64,000 nucleotides of DNA from Streptomyces sp. ISL-96 (GTDB lineage: Bacteria; Actinomycetota; Actinomycetes; Streptomycetales; Streptomycetaceae): contig NZ_JAGGPA010000017.1 in NCBI RefSeq assembly GCF_018614035.1, positions 62,001 to 126,000 on the forward strand, read 5' to 3'. The first letter of the stretch is position 1. Each line of letters starts with the position of its first letter. The notes under the pieces were generated by a model, which was not told where the DNA came from, did not search any database, and saw only the letters and a list, made by a program, of their open reading frames with translations. A program made the translations under genes and the position numbers. Below are positions 44,066 to 54,400 of the stretch, in pieces.

Positions 44066-44081
44066 ACGGCCGGGAGCCGGC

Positions 44082-44987
44082 GTGGACCTGAGACAGCTGA
44101 CCACCTTCCACCGCGTCGCGACGCTGCTGAGCTTCACCCGCGCCGCCTCCGAGCTGAAGTACGCGCAGTCCAGCGTCACCGCCCAGGTCAAGGGCCTGGA
44201 AGTGGCATTGGGCGTGGAGCTCTTCGAAAGGCTGAGGGGTCGTATCCGCCTGACCGCCGCCGGGGAGCGGCTCGTACCGTACGCCGAGCAGATCCTGTCG
44301 CTGGTCGACGAGGCCCGGGACAAGACGACCGGCTGGGCGGAGCCTTCGGGTGTGCTCACCGTCGGTACGACGGAGAGCCTGACGTCGTACCGCATGCCGC
44401 CCGTGCTTGAGTTCTTCCACCACCGTTATCCCTTGCTCCAGCTCGCGCTGCGGCCCAGTCAGTGCGCCCAGACCTGCGAGGCGCTGCGGCAGGGCGAGTT
44501 CGACATGGGGATCCTCATGGAGGCGCGGACGGAGCACGCCGGCGTACGGACCGAGGTGCTGGGGCGGGAGCCGCTGGTCGCGGTCGCCGCGCCCGGCCAT
44601 CCCCTCGCGTCGGTGCGCCATGTGACGACCGACGAGCTGCGCGGGGCGCGCGTCCTGGCGCCCGAGGCGGGGTGCGCGTACCGGGGGCTGCTGGAGGCCG
44701 AGCTCAATGCCGGTGCCGTCCGGCCCGTACGGCTGCTGGAGTTCGGGAACATCGAGTCGGTCAAGCGCGGGCTCGCGGCCGGTCTCGGCGTCAGCGTGCT
44801 GCCCACGATGGCGGTGTCCGACGCGGTCGCCGCCGGGACGCTGACGGTCCTGGACTGGGAGCCGCCGTTCGAGGTGTTCACGCAGATCGCGTGGCGCCGG
44901 GGCAGGCAGCTCACCCGGGAAATGCGGTTGTTCATCGACCGTACGGTCCAGTTCATGGCACAGGACCAGTTGCAGCTGGTGGGGTGA
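44082..44987 (+). CDS. LysR-family transcriptional regulator
   Basis: GTG at 44082 has CGGGAG 5 bases upstream, giving 301 residues; the open frame from 43683 is not coding upstream. The N-terminal HTH is classical LysR (LRQLTTFHRVATLLSFTRAA, then SELKYAQSSVTAQVKGLE, ELFERLRGRIRLTAAGERL). The C-terminal effector domain follows from about residue 90 (GVLTVGTTESLTSYRMPPVL). It probably controls the cluster in response to a pathway metabolite, either its own operon or the divergent dehydrogenase-like gene. Confidence 0.93.
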   Translation: MDLRQLTTFHRVATLLSFTRAASELKYAQSSVTAQVKGLEVALGVELFERLRGRIRLTAAGERLVPYAEQILSLVDEARDKTTGWAEPSGVLTVGTTESLTSYRMPPVLEFFHHRYPLLQLALRPSQCAQTCEALRQGEFDMGILMEARTEHAGVRTEVLGREPLVAVAAPGHPLASVRHVTTDELRGARVLAPEAGCAYRGLLEAELNAGAVRPVRLLEFGNIESVKRGLAAGLGVSVLPTMAVSDAVAAGTLTVLDWEPPFEVFTQIAWRRGRQLTREMRLFIDRTVQFMAQDQLQLVG

Positions 44988-45075
44988 GTCCCGGACGTGA
45001 ACCCGCCCACAGGTCATCGGTACGTCCTCGTCGACGTGCCGGTGGCCTTCTGGCGTCCGGGGGTGGCGCGCGCCC

Positions 45076-46125
45076 TCACAGGTGGCCCTTCGCCACCAGT
45101 TCCTCCATGATCTGGAGCGCGTTGAGCGCGGCGCCCACCCGGAGGTTGTCGGTGACCAGCCAGAGCAGGAAACCGTTCGGGTTGGTGGGGGAGACTCGTA
45201 TCCGTCCCACGTGGATGTGGTTCGGGTCGCCCAGGGTGGCGGGCGTCAGGACGTCCCCGTGCATGCCGTCGTCATGGACGGTTACGCCCTCCAACTCGCC
45301 CAGCAGTTTGCCCAGTTCCGTACGGTCCACCGGCGACAGGCACTCCACCCACACCGCCGCCGAATGACCGTTGACCACCGGGACCCGCACGCAGGTCGCC
45401 GTCACGTCGAGGTCGGGGAGGCTCAGGATCTTCCGTGACTCCTGGAGCAGCTTCTGCTCCTGGAGCGTGAAGCCGTTGGCCAGCACCTGGCCGATCTGAG
45501 GTACGACGTTGAACGCCAGCGCCGGCGAGAACTCCTTGGCCGGCATCTGCGCCTGCGGGTCCTGCAGGGCGAGCCGGGACGCCTCCTGGAGCTCTTCGAT
45601 GCCGGAGTGTCCGCTGCCGGACGCGGCCTGGTACGTACTCACGACGATCTGGCGCACGCCCCAGCGGCGCTCCACGTCCCGGACGACGCGGACCAGCGGG
45701 ATCGTGACGGAGTTGGGGTTGGCGATCACGCCGGCCGGTGGGCGGCGGTCCAGTTCCGCGGCGTTGACCTGCGGGACGACCAGCGGGATGTCGGCGTTCA
45801 TCCGGAAGGCGAAGGTGTTGTCGATCACCAGGCTGCCGTGGGCCACCGCGACCGGCACCCAGGCGCGGCTGACCGCGTGACCGGCGGAGAAGAAGACCAC
45901 ATCGGCGTCGCCGAAGTGGAAGGCGGTCAGGTCCGTAACCCGGTAGTCGCGGTCTCCGACCCGGATTTCGAGGCCTGCCGAGCGGGCGGAGGCCACCAGG
46001 TGCAGTTCCCGGTAGCGCAGTCCCCGGTCCTCGATGAGTTCGAGAAGGGTGCCGCCCACCGCGCCGGTCGCGCCGACCACGGCGATGCGCGGGGCGAGCG
46101 GGTCGTCGACCAGGGGCATGGACAT
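45076..46125 (-). CDS. Aspartate-semialdehyde dehydrogenase homologue without the catalytic Cys
   Basis: With ATG at 46125 the protein has 349 residues, normal for the family. The NAD(P) loop VVGATGAVGGTLL (about residues 15-27), the STYQAASGSGHSGIEEL segment, and the active-site His in VPVVNGHSAAVWVE are retained. The catalytic motif reads IANPNSVTIPL, where family members have NPNC: the nucleophilic Cys is Ser (codon TCC at 45709-45711). Normal enzymes reduce aspartyl phosphate through a Cys thioester, so this protein should not do that efficiently. It may be a retooled oxidoreductase of the cluster or a binding protein. It is divergent from the flavoprotein gene. Confidence 0.88.
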   Translation of the reverse strand: MSMPLVDDPLAPRIAVVGATGAVGGTLLELIEDRGLRYRELHLVASARSAGLEIRVGDRDYRVTDLTAFHFGDADVVFFSAGHAVSRAWVPVAVAHGSLVIDNTFAFRMNADIPLVVPQVNAAELDRRPPAGVIANPNSVTIPLVRVVRDVERRWGVRQIVVSTYQAASGSGHSGIEELQEASRLALQDPQAQMPAKEFSPALAFNVVPQIGQVLANGFTLQEQKLLQESRKILSLPDLDVTATCVRVPVVNGHSAAVWVECLSPVDRTELGKLLGELEGVTVHDDGMHGDVLTPATLGDPNHIHVGRIRVSPTNPNGFLLWLVTDNLRVGAALNALQIMEELVAKGHL

Positions 46126-46462
46126 CGCCGATCGAGTAGAGCCGGGGAGTGGAGTCGCGGAGGGGTCGTCGGTGGTCGTCGGTGGTCGACCTGTGTCGAA
46201 AGCGGGCGAAAGCAGGGGAAAGCAGGGAAACAATTATCGCCGTACCGGCTCTGACCAGCAATCACAGGACCCGCGGATCGTCGATGGCTCCCATCGGCGG
46301 CGCCGATCGGCCGGACGCGCGGCGAGCGCCCGATCGGAATCCCCGAAGCCGACGATCGGATCTGCCCGTCGGGAGGACGTTGACCCCGAAGTTTCGCTTG
46401 GCGAAGGTTTGGGCCGAACGGTCCTGGGCGACCGGGAGTTCGCCAATCGAGTGGGTGGGTTC
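46126..46462. promoter_or_regulatory. Divergent promoter region with CGATCGG repeats
   Basis: This 337-bp gap serves the dehydrogenase-like gene (leftwards) and the biosynthetic operon from 46463 (rightwards). CGATCGG, built on the palindrome CGATCG, occurs at 46304-46310, 46331-46337 and 46353-46359. A short tandem GTCGTCGGTG lies near 46166-46186. These could be regulator sites. Confidence 0.4.
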
Positions 46463-47056
46463 ATGCAGCAGGCCGTCAAGGTCGTCGGAATCGGGGGGTC
46501 CTCCCGGCCGGGCTCCACCGTGGAGCAGGGGCTGCGGGTGGTGCTGGCCGAAGCGGCCCGGCTGGGCGCGGACGTCACCCTGGTCGGCGGCGCCGAACTG
46601 GTCATGCCCCTCTACGATCCGCGTGCCGTGGCACTGCCGCCCGAGGCCCACCGCCTGCTGGCCGCGCTCACCGCCGCCGACGGTGTGGTCCTCGCCAGTC
46701 CGGCGTACCACGGGACGGTGTCGGGCCTGCTGAAGAACGCCCTGGACTACACCGAGGAGTTGCGGGAGGACAGCAGGCCGTACCTCACCGGGCGCGCCGT
46801 CGGCTGTCTGTCCGTGGGGCAGGGCTGGCAGGGCGCGGTGAGCACCCTGGGCGCCCTGCGGGACGTCGTGCACGCGCTCCGGGGCTGGAGCACTCCGCTG
46901 GGGGTCGCGATGAACAGCGCGGCGGCGGGTTTCACCGCGGGCGGGGACTGCGACGACCCGCACATCCAGCGGCAGTTGACCGCGATGGCCGGTCAGGTCG
47001 TCGAGTTCGCCGAGGCGCACCGGGCCCTGCGGGCCACGGCGCTCCAGGCACGGTGA
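46463..47056 (+). CDS. NADPH-dependent FMN reductase-like flavoprotein
   Basis: The 197-residue protein is a flavodoxin-fold FMN_red member: KVVGIGGSSRPGSTVEQGL (FMN phosphate loop), the SPAYHGTVSGLLKNALDY segment near residue 85, and CLSVGQGWQGAVSTLGALR. It could supply reduced FMN to the luciferase-like monooxygenase encoded at 56081, a usual pairing. ATG at 46463 has no strong ribosome-binding site. Its stop overlaps the GTG of the thioesterase gene (GTGA), so it starts the main biosynthetic operon, in which nearly every later gene also overlaps its neighbour. Confidence 0.88.
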   Translation: MQQAVKVVGIGGSSRPGSTVEQGLRVVLAEAARLGADVTLVGGAELVMPLYDPRAVALPPEAHRLLAALTAADGVVLASPAYHGTVSGLLKNALDYTEELREDSRPYLTGRAVGCLSVGQGWQGAVSTLGALRDVVHALRGWSTPLGVAMNSAAAGFTAGGDCDDPHIQRQLTAMAGQVVEFAEAHRALRATALQAR

Positions 47057-47877
47057 GGAAGGCCGGGAACCGCGGCGACATGGACGTTGAGGCGAGCTGG
47101 ATCCGGTGCTTCCACCCGAAGCCGGAGGCCGCGCACACCCTGGTCTGCTTTCCGCACGCGGGCGGTTCGGCCAGCTACTACTACGGCCTTTCGGCGGCGC
47201 TGGACGCGGACATCGAAATGCTGGTGATCCAGTACCCGGGCCGGGAGAACCGGCTGTACGAGGAGCCTGCCCGTTCCATCGAGGCGCTGGCGGACGCCGT
47301 GACCGAGGTGCTGGCCGGCCGGCTCGGCGTCACACGTCCGGTCCTGTTCGGACACAGCATGGGGGCGATCGTCGCCTTCGAGGTCGCGCGGCGGCTGGAG
47401 CGGGAGGGTGGTGGCCCGCAACCCACCGGACTTGTCGCGTCGGCCTGTTCGGCCCCTTCCAACCGTGCGGAGTGTCCGGTACGTACTGAGAGCCCGGGTC
47501 CGGTCGGTGAGGAGCACGACAGCGACGTGCTCGCGCGGATCATGGGGCTGGGCGGCACCGCCCAGGACGTGGGCGAGCACGCGGAGCTGATCGAGCTCGT
47601 TCTCCCGGCGATACGCGCCGACCTGGCAGCCCTGGGGTCCTACCGGGCGGTCGGCGGCGCCGCGGTGAGCTGCCCCGTCACGGTGTTCGTCGCGGACAGC
47701 GACCCCGATGTGCCGGTGGCGGACGCCGGGCTGTGGGGCACGCACACCACCGCGGGCGACGCCGAGGTGCACGTCTTCGAAGGCGATCACTTCTATCTGA
47801 GCAAGCTGCCGAAAGCCTTTCTCGATCTGCTCCAGGAAACTGTGCGCACTTCCCGCCCGGAGATCTCACCCGCATGA
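47053..47877 (+). CDS. Type II (editing) thioesterase
   Basis: The 274-residue alpha/beta hydrolase has FPHAGGSASYYYGLSAAL (oxyanion region), the nucleophile elbow GHSMG near residue 100, and the catalytic His in FEGDHFYL near residue 247. Type II thioesterases of this kind remove wrong or stalled acyl groups from carrier domains. The GTG overlaps the previous stop; a second possible start is MDVEAS at 47080. The next gene's ATG overlaps its stop. Confidence 0.92.
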   Translation: MRKAGNRGDMDVEASWIRCFHPKPEAAHTLVCFPHAGGSASYYYGLSAALDADIEMLVIQYPGRENRLYEEPARSIEALADAVTEVLAGRLGVTRPVLFGHSMGAIVAFEVARRLEREGGGPQPTGLVASACSAPSNRAECPVRTESPGPVGEEHDSDVLARIMGLGGTAQDVGEHAELIELVLPAIRADLAALGSYRAVGGAAVSCPVTVFVADSDPDVPVADAGLWGTHTTAGDAEVHVFEGDHFYLSKLPKAFLDLLQETVRTSRPEISPA

Positions 47878-49544
47878 ACACCATGGGATTCGTGGAAGAA
47901 GAGCTCGCCCAGATGTGGGCGGAGCTGCTGGGTGTCGCCGGTGCGCCGGTGGACATGGAGTCGGGGTTCGCCGCTCTCGGCGGCGGGGCGGGCGAGGCGC
48001 GGCTGCTCGCCGCCCGCATCGACGAGGAACTCGGCGCGCACGTCGCGGCGGACCGGCTGCTGGGCGCCGACACCCTGGAGGCGATGGGGCGTCTGGTGCG
48101 CGAGGCCATGGAACGGGCCAGGGCGAAATGGTCTGCGCAGGGGCCGGCGGGCGGCTCCGTGCTCGGGGCGCCCGCCGGTCCCCGCGCCGGGGCCCGGCAG
48201 GAGCGGCCCCAGCTGTCGTTCGCCCAGCAACGGCTGTGGTTCATGCAGCAGATCGACCCCGACACCACCCTCTACAACGTGCCGACGGTGCTGCGACTGC
48301 GCGGCGCCCTGGACCGGGCCGCCCTCGGCCGGGCCCTCGACGCCCTCGTCGCCCGCCACGAGGTGCTGCGGACGACGTACGCCGCTCCGTCCGGCCGCCC
48401 GTACCAGGTGATCGGGGACCCGGCGCCGCTGGATCTGCCGTACACGGACCTGACCGGCGCCGCCGACCCGGCGGGCGAGGCGGACCGCGTCGCGGCCGAG
48501 GAGGCCGCGGGTGTGTTCGACCTGGCCGCCGGGCCGCCGCTGCGGGCCCGGCTGGTGCGGGTCGGCGCGGACGAGTACCGGCTCGTCGTGACGTTCCATC
48601 ACATCGCTGTTGACGGGTGGTCGGTGGAGGTCCTGTTCCGGGAATTGGGGCAGCTCTACGGGCGTCCGGACTCGTTGGCCGATGTGACGCTGCACTACGC
48701 CGATTACGCCGCCTGGCAGCGCGACCGGCTCCAGGGCGAGACCCTGGACGCCCTCGTCGGGCACTGGCGCGGTGCGCTCGGGGACGACCCGAAGGCGCTC
48801 GCCGTACCGACCGACCGGCCGCGCGGCACGACGCGGAGCTTCCGTGGCGCTGTCGTCACGCGCGAGCTGTCGTCCGAACTCACGGCGGTGGTACGGGACT
48901 TCAGCCGCCGCGAGCGTGTCACTCCGTACATGACTCTGCTTGCCGGTCTGCACACGCTGCTCGCCGGCTGGTCGGGCGCCACCGACAACACGGTCGGCAC
49001 CCCGGTCGCGGGCCGGGACCGGCCCGAACTCCAGGACCTGGTCGGCTGCCTGATCAACATGGTGCCGGTACGGGTCCGGCTGGACGGCGGCCCCGGATTC
49101 CGCGAGCTCCTGACCCGCGTCCGCACGGCGGTGCTCGACGCCTCCGCGCACCAGGAGCTGCCCTTCGACAAGCTGGTCGAGGCCCTGGTTTCCCGGCGCA
49201 GCCGCGACTTCATGCCGGTCTTCCGGGTGATGTTCAGCTTCATCAAGGAGCGGCCGGAGCCTTTCTTCGCCGGGCTCGACGGGTGCTCCCTGGACCTCAC
49301 CGGCCCGCAGGACACCGCGAAGTACGACCTCAGCCTGTACGCGGAAGAGCGCGGCGCGGGCCTCGCTCTGAGCCTTGAGTACGACACCGATCTGTTCGGG
49401 CCGGACACCCCGGCCGCGCTGCTGGCCGCCTACGAGCGGACGTTGGCGGAAGCGACGGCCCTGCCGCAGACGCCGGTACTGGAGCTCGCTGCGGCCCGGT
49501 TCGGCGCCGCCGGCACTGAGAGGAACCCCCACCGTGACCGTTGA
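47874..49544 (+). CDS. Degenerate carrier domain plus condensation domain (NRPS)
   Basis: The 556-residue protein begins with a carrier-like domain (residues 1-75: EEELAQMWAELLGV, then GFAALGGGAGEARLLAARI). The normal GG(H/D)S phosphopantetheine site reads GGGA, so Ser is lost and the domain cannot be primed. Residues 105-545 are a condensation domain (LSFAQQRLWFMQQIDPDT; FHHIAVDGWS, the intact HHxxxDG near residue 242). It joins an upstream donor to the aminoacyl carrier of the next protein, or adds a starter acyl group. The next gene's GTG overlaps its stop by 11 nt. The dead carrier may act as a docking element. Confidence 0.88.
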   Translation: MNTMGFVEEELAQMWAELLGVAGAPVDMESGFAALGGGAGEARLLAARIDEELGAHVAADRLLGADTLEAMGRLVREAMERARAKWSAQGPAGGSVLGAPAGPRAGARQERPQLSFAQQRLWFMQQIDPDTTLYNVPTVLRLRGALDRAALGRALDALVARHEVLRTTYAAPSGRPYQVIGDPAPLDLPYTDLTGAADPAGEADRVAAEEAAGVFDLAAGPPLRARLVRVGADEYRLVVTFHHIAVDGWSVEVLFRELGQLYGRPDSLADVTLHYADYAAWQRDRLQGETLDALVGHWRGALGDDPKALAVPTDRPRGTTRSFRGAVVTRELSSELTAVVRDFSRRERVTPYMTLLAGLHTLLAGWSGATDNTVGTPVAGRDRPELQDLVGCLINMVPVRVRLDGGPGFRELLTRVRTAVLDASAHQELPFDKLVEALVSRRSRDFMPVFRVMFSFIKERPEPFFAGLDGCSLDLTGPQDTAKYDLSLYAEERGAGLALSLEYDTDLFGPDTPAALLAAYERTLAEATALPQTPVLELAAARFGAAGTERNPHRDR

Positions 49545-51442
49545 CCAAATGGCCACACACGCACCCCCGGCGACCATCGACGCGTGGTTCGCACGGCAGG
49601 CGGCAGCGCGCGGCGACGCCGTCGCCGTGACCGGCCGCGACGGCCGGCTGACGTACCGCGAGCTGGAGCGCGACGCCAACCGGCTCGCCCACCACCTGCG
49701 TACCCTCGGCGTCGGCCCCGAAGTGCCGGCCGCCGTCTGCAATGGAGCGCACCACCTCGCTGGTGACGGCGCTGCTCGCGGTGCTCAAGGCGGGCGGGGC
49801 GTACGTACCGCTCGACCCCTCGGCGCCGGACGAGCGGCTGCGCTTCACGCTCAGCGACGCGGGGGCCGCCGTCCTGCTGACGGATGCGGACACGGCCGGG
49901 CGCGGGCTGCGCGCCGCGCACACCGTGCTGATCGGCGGATCCGGCGGCGGCGTCGACCTGACGGCGTACCCGCGGACCGCCCCCGAAGAGCCCGGCACCG
50001 GTCCGGCGAGTCTCGCGTACGTCATCTACACCAGCGGCTCTACCGGCACCCCCAAGGGCGTCATGATCGAGCACCGCAATGTGACGGGCCTGCTGAGCGG
50101 CGTCCGTGACCGGTTCGGCTTCGGGCCGGACGACGTGTGGTCGATGTGCGCGTCGGCCGCGTTCGACGTCTCCGTGTGGGAGATGTGGGGCGCCCTGCTG
50201 CACGGCGGCCGGCTGGTCGTCGTACCGGACGAAGTGCGGCGGGCGCCGCAGGAGTTGCACGCGCTGCTGCACCGCGAGGGCGTCACCGTGCTCAACCAGA
50301 CTCCGGCCGCCTTCCGGCAGCTCGTGCGGTACGAGGAGGAGTACGCCGCCGGCCACGGGTCCTTGGCCGCACTCGCGTCGCTGCGGCTGGTCGTCTTCGC
50401 CGGGGAGACGCTGCCGCCCGAGATGCTGCGGCCATGGATCGCGCGGCACGGCGACGAGGTGCCGGCCCTGGTGAACATGTACGGGATCACCGAGACCACC
50501 GTGCACTCCACCTACCGCCGGATGACCTCGGCCGATCTCGACGGCGCGGCGGGCAGCATGATCGGCGGCGCCATCGGCGGCTGGACGCTGGACGTGCTCG
50601 GCGCGGACGGCGAGCGGGCGGCGGACGGCGAGGCCGGCGAGCTGTACGTCGGTGGCGCGGGCGTGGCCCGCGGCTACCTGGGCCGCCCCTCCCTCACCGC
50701 CGAGCGCTTCCTGCCCGACCCGGACGCGGCCGTGCCGGGCGCCCGCCGGTACCGCTCGGGCGACAGCGCGCGGCGCGCGGCCGGCGGCGACCACGAGTAC
50801 CTGGGCCGCCTGGACCACCAGGTGAAGATCCGCGGCTATCGCATCGAGCTCGGCGAGATCGAGACCGCCCTCACCCGCCACCCCGCCGTCCGCGACACCG
50901 TCGTGGTCGTCGACCAGGACGCGGCCGGAGACCCGCGGCTGGTCGCGTACTGGGTCGCCGCGGCCGGGACACCCGCCGGACCCTCCGAACTGCGCGAGCA
51001 CCTGTCGCTGACGCTGCCCGAGTACATGCTGCCGAATGTGTACGTCGTCCTGGACCGGCTCCCGCTGACCCCCAACGGCAAGGTCGACCGGCGCGCGCTG
51101 CCCGCTCCTGAAGCGGTACGCCCCGAGCTGGACGCGGAGTTCGCGGCGCCCGGCACCCCCGTCGAGAAGGCCCTCGCCGACATCTGGGCCGGGGTTCTCG
51201 CGGTCGACCGGGTGGGACTGGACGACGACTTCTTCGAACTCGGCGGCCACTCGATGCTCGCCACCGAAGCCGTTGCCCTCACCAAGGAACAGCTCGGCGT
51301 CGGCGCGACGCTGCGGATGTTCTTCGACCGGCCGACGGTACGGGAACTCGCGAGCGCCCTGGACGAGCTGCTCGCCGTACAGCACGACACCGGCGACGAC
51401 AGCCGGTCCGCATCCCACCCGCACGGGGAGAAGAACGCATGA
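49534..51442 (+). CDS. NRPS adenylation-PCP protein interrupted by a 1-nt frameshift
   Basis: From GTG 49534 (TVDQMATHAPPATIDAWF) the frame runs through the start of an A domain (LTYRELERDANRLAHHL) to AAVC, then shifts: the rest of the A domain, MERTTSLVTALLAVLKAGGA onward, is one frame over from 49742. One extra A in TGC-A-ATG (49741-49742) explains it. Without it the product is a 635-residue A-PCP protein. Core motifs follow: YTSGSTGTPKGV, FDVSVWEMW, MYGITETTVHS, YRSGD, and the carrier GGHSM near residue 572. My reading of the specificity residues is D-V-W-N-V-A-M-V-H, closest to Thr-type codes. Frameshift or sequencing error cannot be told apart here. Confidence 0.85.
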
Positions 51443-54400
51443 CGTACGAGACGGATCTGCCACTGCCCGAGCAGGCCGTGGCCATCATCGCGATGAGCGG
51501 CCGCTTCCCGGGCGCCGCGGACGTCGACGAGCTGTGGCGCATGGTGGCGGCGGGCGGGGAGGGGCGTACGTCCTACTCCGACGAGGAGCTGGCGGCGGCC
51601 GGGGTTTCCGCGGAACTGCTGAGCGACCCGGCGTATGTGAAGTCCGGTTTCCCGGTGGACGGGTTCGACCGCTTCGACGCCGACTTCTTCGGTGTCACCC
51701 GGTCCGAGGCCGAACTCATGGACCCGCAGCACCGGTTGCTGCTGGAGACCGCCTGGCAGGCGCTGGAGCGGGCCGGGTACCCGGCGAAGGCGTTCGAGGG
51801 GCGGACCGGTGTGTTCGCCGGGACGTCGGGGAGCGGCTACCTCCAGGAGCGGATCGCGTCGCGCGGCGGCTCGGGCGACGGCCGGATCTCGGACGAGATC
51901 CAGGTGGCGATCGGCAACGACCCCGGCATGCTCGCGCTGCGGGTCTCGTACAAGCTCGGTCTGACCGGGCCGAGCTTCACCGTGCAGAGTGCGTGTTCGT
52001 CGTCGCTGGTGACGGTTCATCTGGCGGTGCAGTCGCTGCTCAGCCGGGAGTCGGACCTGGCGCTGGCGGGCGGTGTCGCGGTGCGCGAGTTCGAGCCGCG
52101 CGGCTACCGGTACGAGGAGGGGGCGATCCTCTCGACGGACGGCCACTGCCGGCCGTTCGACGCCGACGCCTCCGGGACCGTCTCCGGTGATGGTGTGGCC
52201 CTGGTGGTCCTCAAGCGGCTGGAGGACGCGGTCGCCGACGGCGACCACATCCACGCGGTGATCCGGGGCAGCGCGGTCAACAACGACGGCTCCGCCAAGA
52301 TCGGTTTCACCGCCCCGTCGCCGCACGGCCAGGCCGAGGTGATCTCGGAGGCGCTGGCTGTCGCCGGGGTCGAGCCGCGCACGGTCCAGTACGTCGAGGC
52401 GCACGGCACCGCGACCCCGCTCGGCGACCCGATCGAGGTCCAGGCGCTGACGGAGGCGTTCGGCCCGGACGCGGCCGCCGGGTCGGTCTGCCTGGGCTCC
52501 GTGAAGTCCAACGTCGGCCACCTGGACGCGGCGGCCGGTGTGACCGGCCTGATCAAGGCGACGCTGGCGCTGGAGCACCGCTTCATCCCGCCGACGGCCC
52601 ACTTCCGCAGCCCGAACCCCCGGCTCTCCCTCGACAAGGGCCCCTTCACGGTCAACGGCGAGGGCGTGCCGTGGCCCGCGACGGAGCTGCCGCCGCGCGC
52701 GGGGGTGAGCGCCTTCGGTATCGGCGGCACCAACGCGCACGTTGTCCTCGAAGCGGCGCCCGTTGTTACGCCGGCCACCGAGCCCGCGGAGGGCGACGAC
52801 TGGCACGCGCTGCCCCTTTCGGCCCGTACGCCCGAAGCACTGGACGCCGCCGCCGCGCGCCTCGCGACGGCGCTCACGACGGAGGAGTCCACCGCCGGGC
52901 TCGCCGACATCGCCTACACCCTGCAGCTCGGGCGTGCCGACTTCCCGTATCGGCGTACGGTCGTTGCCGGTAGCCGTGACGGTGCCGCTGCCGCGCTGGA
53001 GCGGGCCGTCGGTGCCGTGGCCGCCGCGCCGGACACCGCACCCGACGTCGTGTTCGTCTTCCCCGGGCAGGGCGCCCAGTACGCGGGCATGGGCGCGGAG
53101 CTGTACCGCACCGAGCCGGTGTTCCGTGACGCGCTCGACCGGTGCGCCGACATCCTCCTGCCCCACCTCGGCTGGGACGTCCGCGAGGTGGCCTTCGCCG
53201 CCGACGGGGGCGAGGCCAAGGAGCGGCTGCGGCAGACCCTCTACACCCAGCCCACCGTCTTCAGCATCGACTACGCCGTCGCCCAGTTGCTCATGTCGTG
53301 GGGCGTACGCCCCGACGCCATGACCGGGCACAGCCTCGGCGAGCTCGTATCAGCGTGCCTGTCCGGGGTGTTCAGCCTGGAGGACGCGCTGCGCGTCGTC
53401 GCCCGGCGCGCCGCGCTCATGCAGGAACTCGCCCCCGGCCGGATGCTGTCCGTACTGCTGGACGAGGCGTCGCTGACCAAGGCGCTGGACGGCCTGACCG
53501 CCACCGTCGCCGCCGTCAACGCGCCGGCCTCCTGCGTCGTCGCCGGTACGCCCGAGGAGGTTGCCGAGGCGCGCCGGGTGCTTGAGGCCCAGGGAGTGTC
53601 CGTACGGGAGCTGGAGACCTCGCACGCCTTCCACACCGCGCTGGTCGAGCCGGCCCTGCCCGGTCTCGCCGAGGTGCTGCGCTCGGTGCGGCTGAACACG
53701 CCGCAGATCCCCTTCCTGTCCAACGTGACGGGCACCTGGATCACGGACGAGCAGGCCACCGATCCCGAGTACTGGGTCGCCCACACCCGCCGGCCCGTTC
53801 GCTTCTCCGACGGGATCACCGCCCTTGCCGAACGCGGTGATGTGGTCCTCGTCGAGGCCGGGCCCGGCAGCCAGCTCAGCGGCCTCGTGCGGATCCACCC
53901 GGAGCCGTCGCCCGTCGTCACCCTGCTGCGCAAGCCGCGCGGCGAGGCCGAGGAGCAGTCCGCCGCCGAACCCCGCACCGTACGCGAGGGGCTGGCCGAG
54001 CTGTGGCGGCACGGTGTGGCCGTCGACTGGGCCGCCCTGCACGGCGACCGGGCCCGGCGCCGGGTGCCGCTGCCCGCCTACCCGTTTGCCGGACGCGGTT
54101 ACCTGCTGCCGAAGCCGGAGGCCGCCGCCGGCGCCGGGAACGTACGTACCGACCCCAAGCGGTGGACGTACGCCCCCGTCTGGCACCGCGCACCGCTGCC
54201 GCAGGCGGAGGAACCGGACACACAGGGTCCGCTCAGCTGGCTCGTCCTCGCGGACGGCGCCGGTCTCACCGACGGGCTGACCGCCGCCCTGCGCGAGCGC
54301 GGCCACACCGTCACGACCGTGCACAAGGCGGCGGCGTACGCCCGTACCTCCGACCATGCCTTCGACGCCGACCCCGCCGACGCGGGCCACCTCGGCCAGG

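Noticed and set aside
46140..46230. ASADH start at 46233
   Set aside because: The extra 36 residues are Pro/Thr-rich with no similarity to the family. ATG at 46125 begins just ahead of the cofactor-binding strand.
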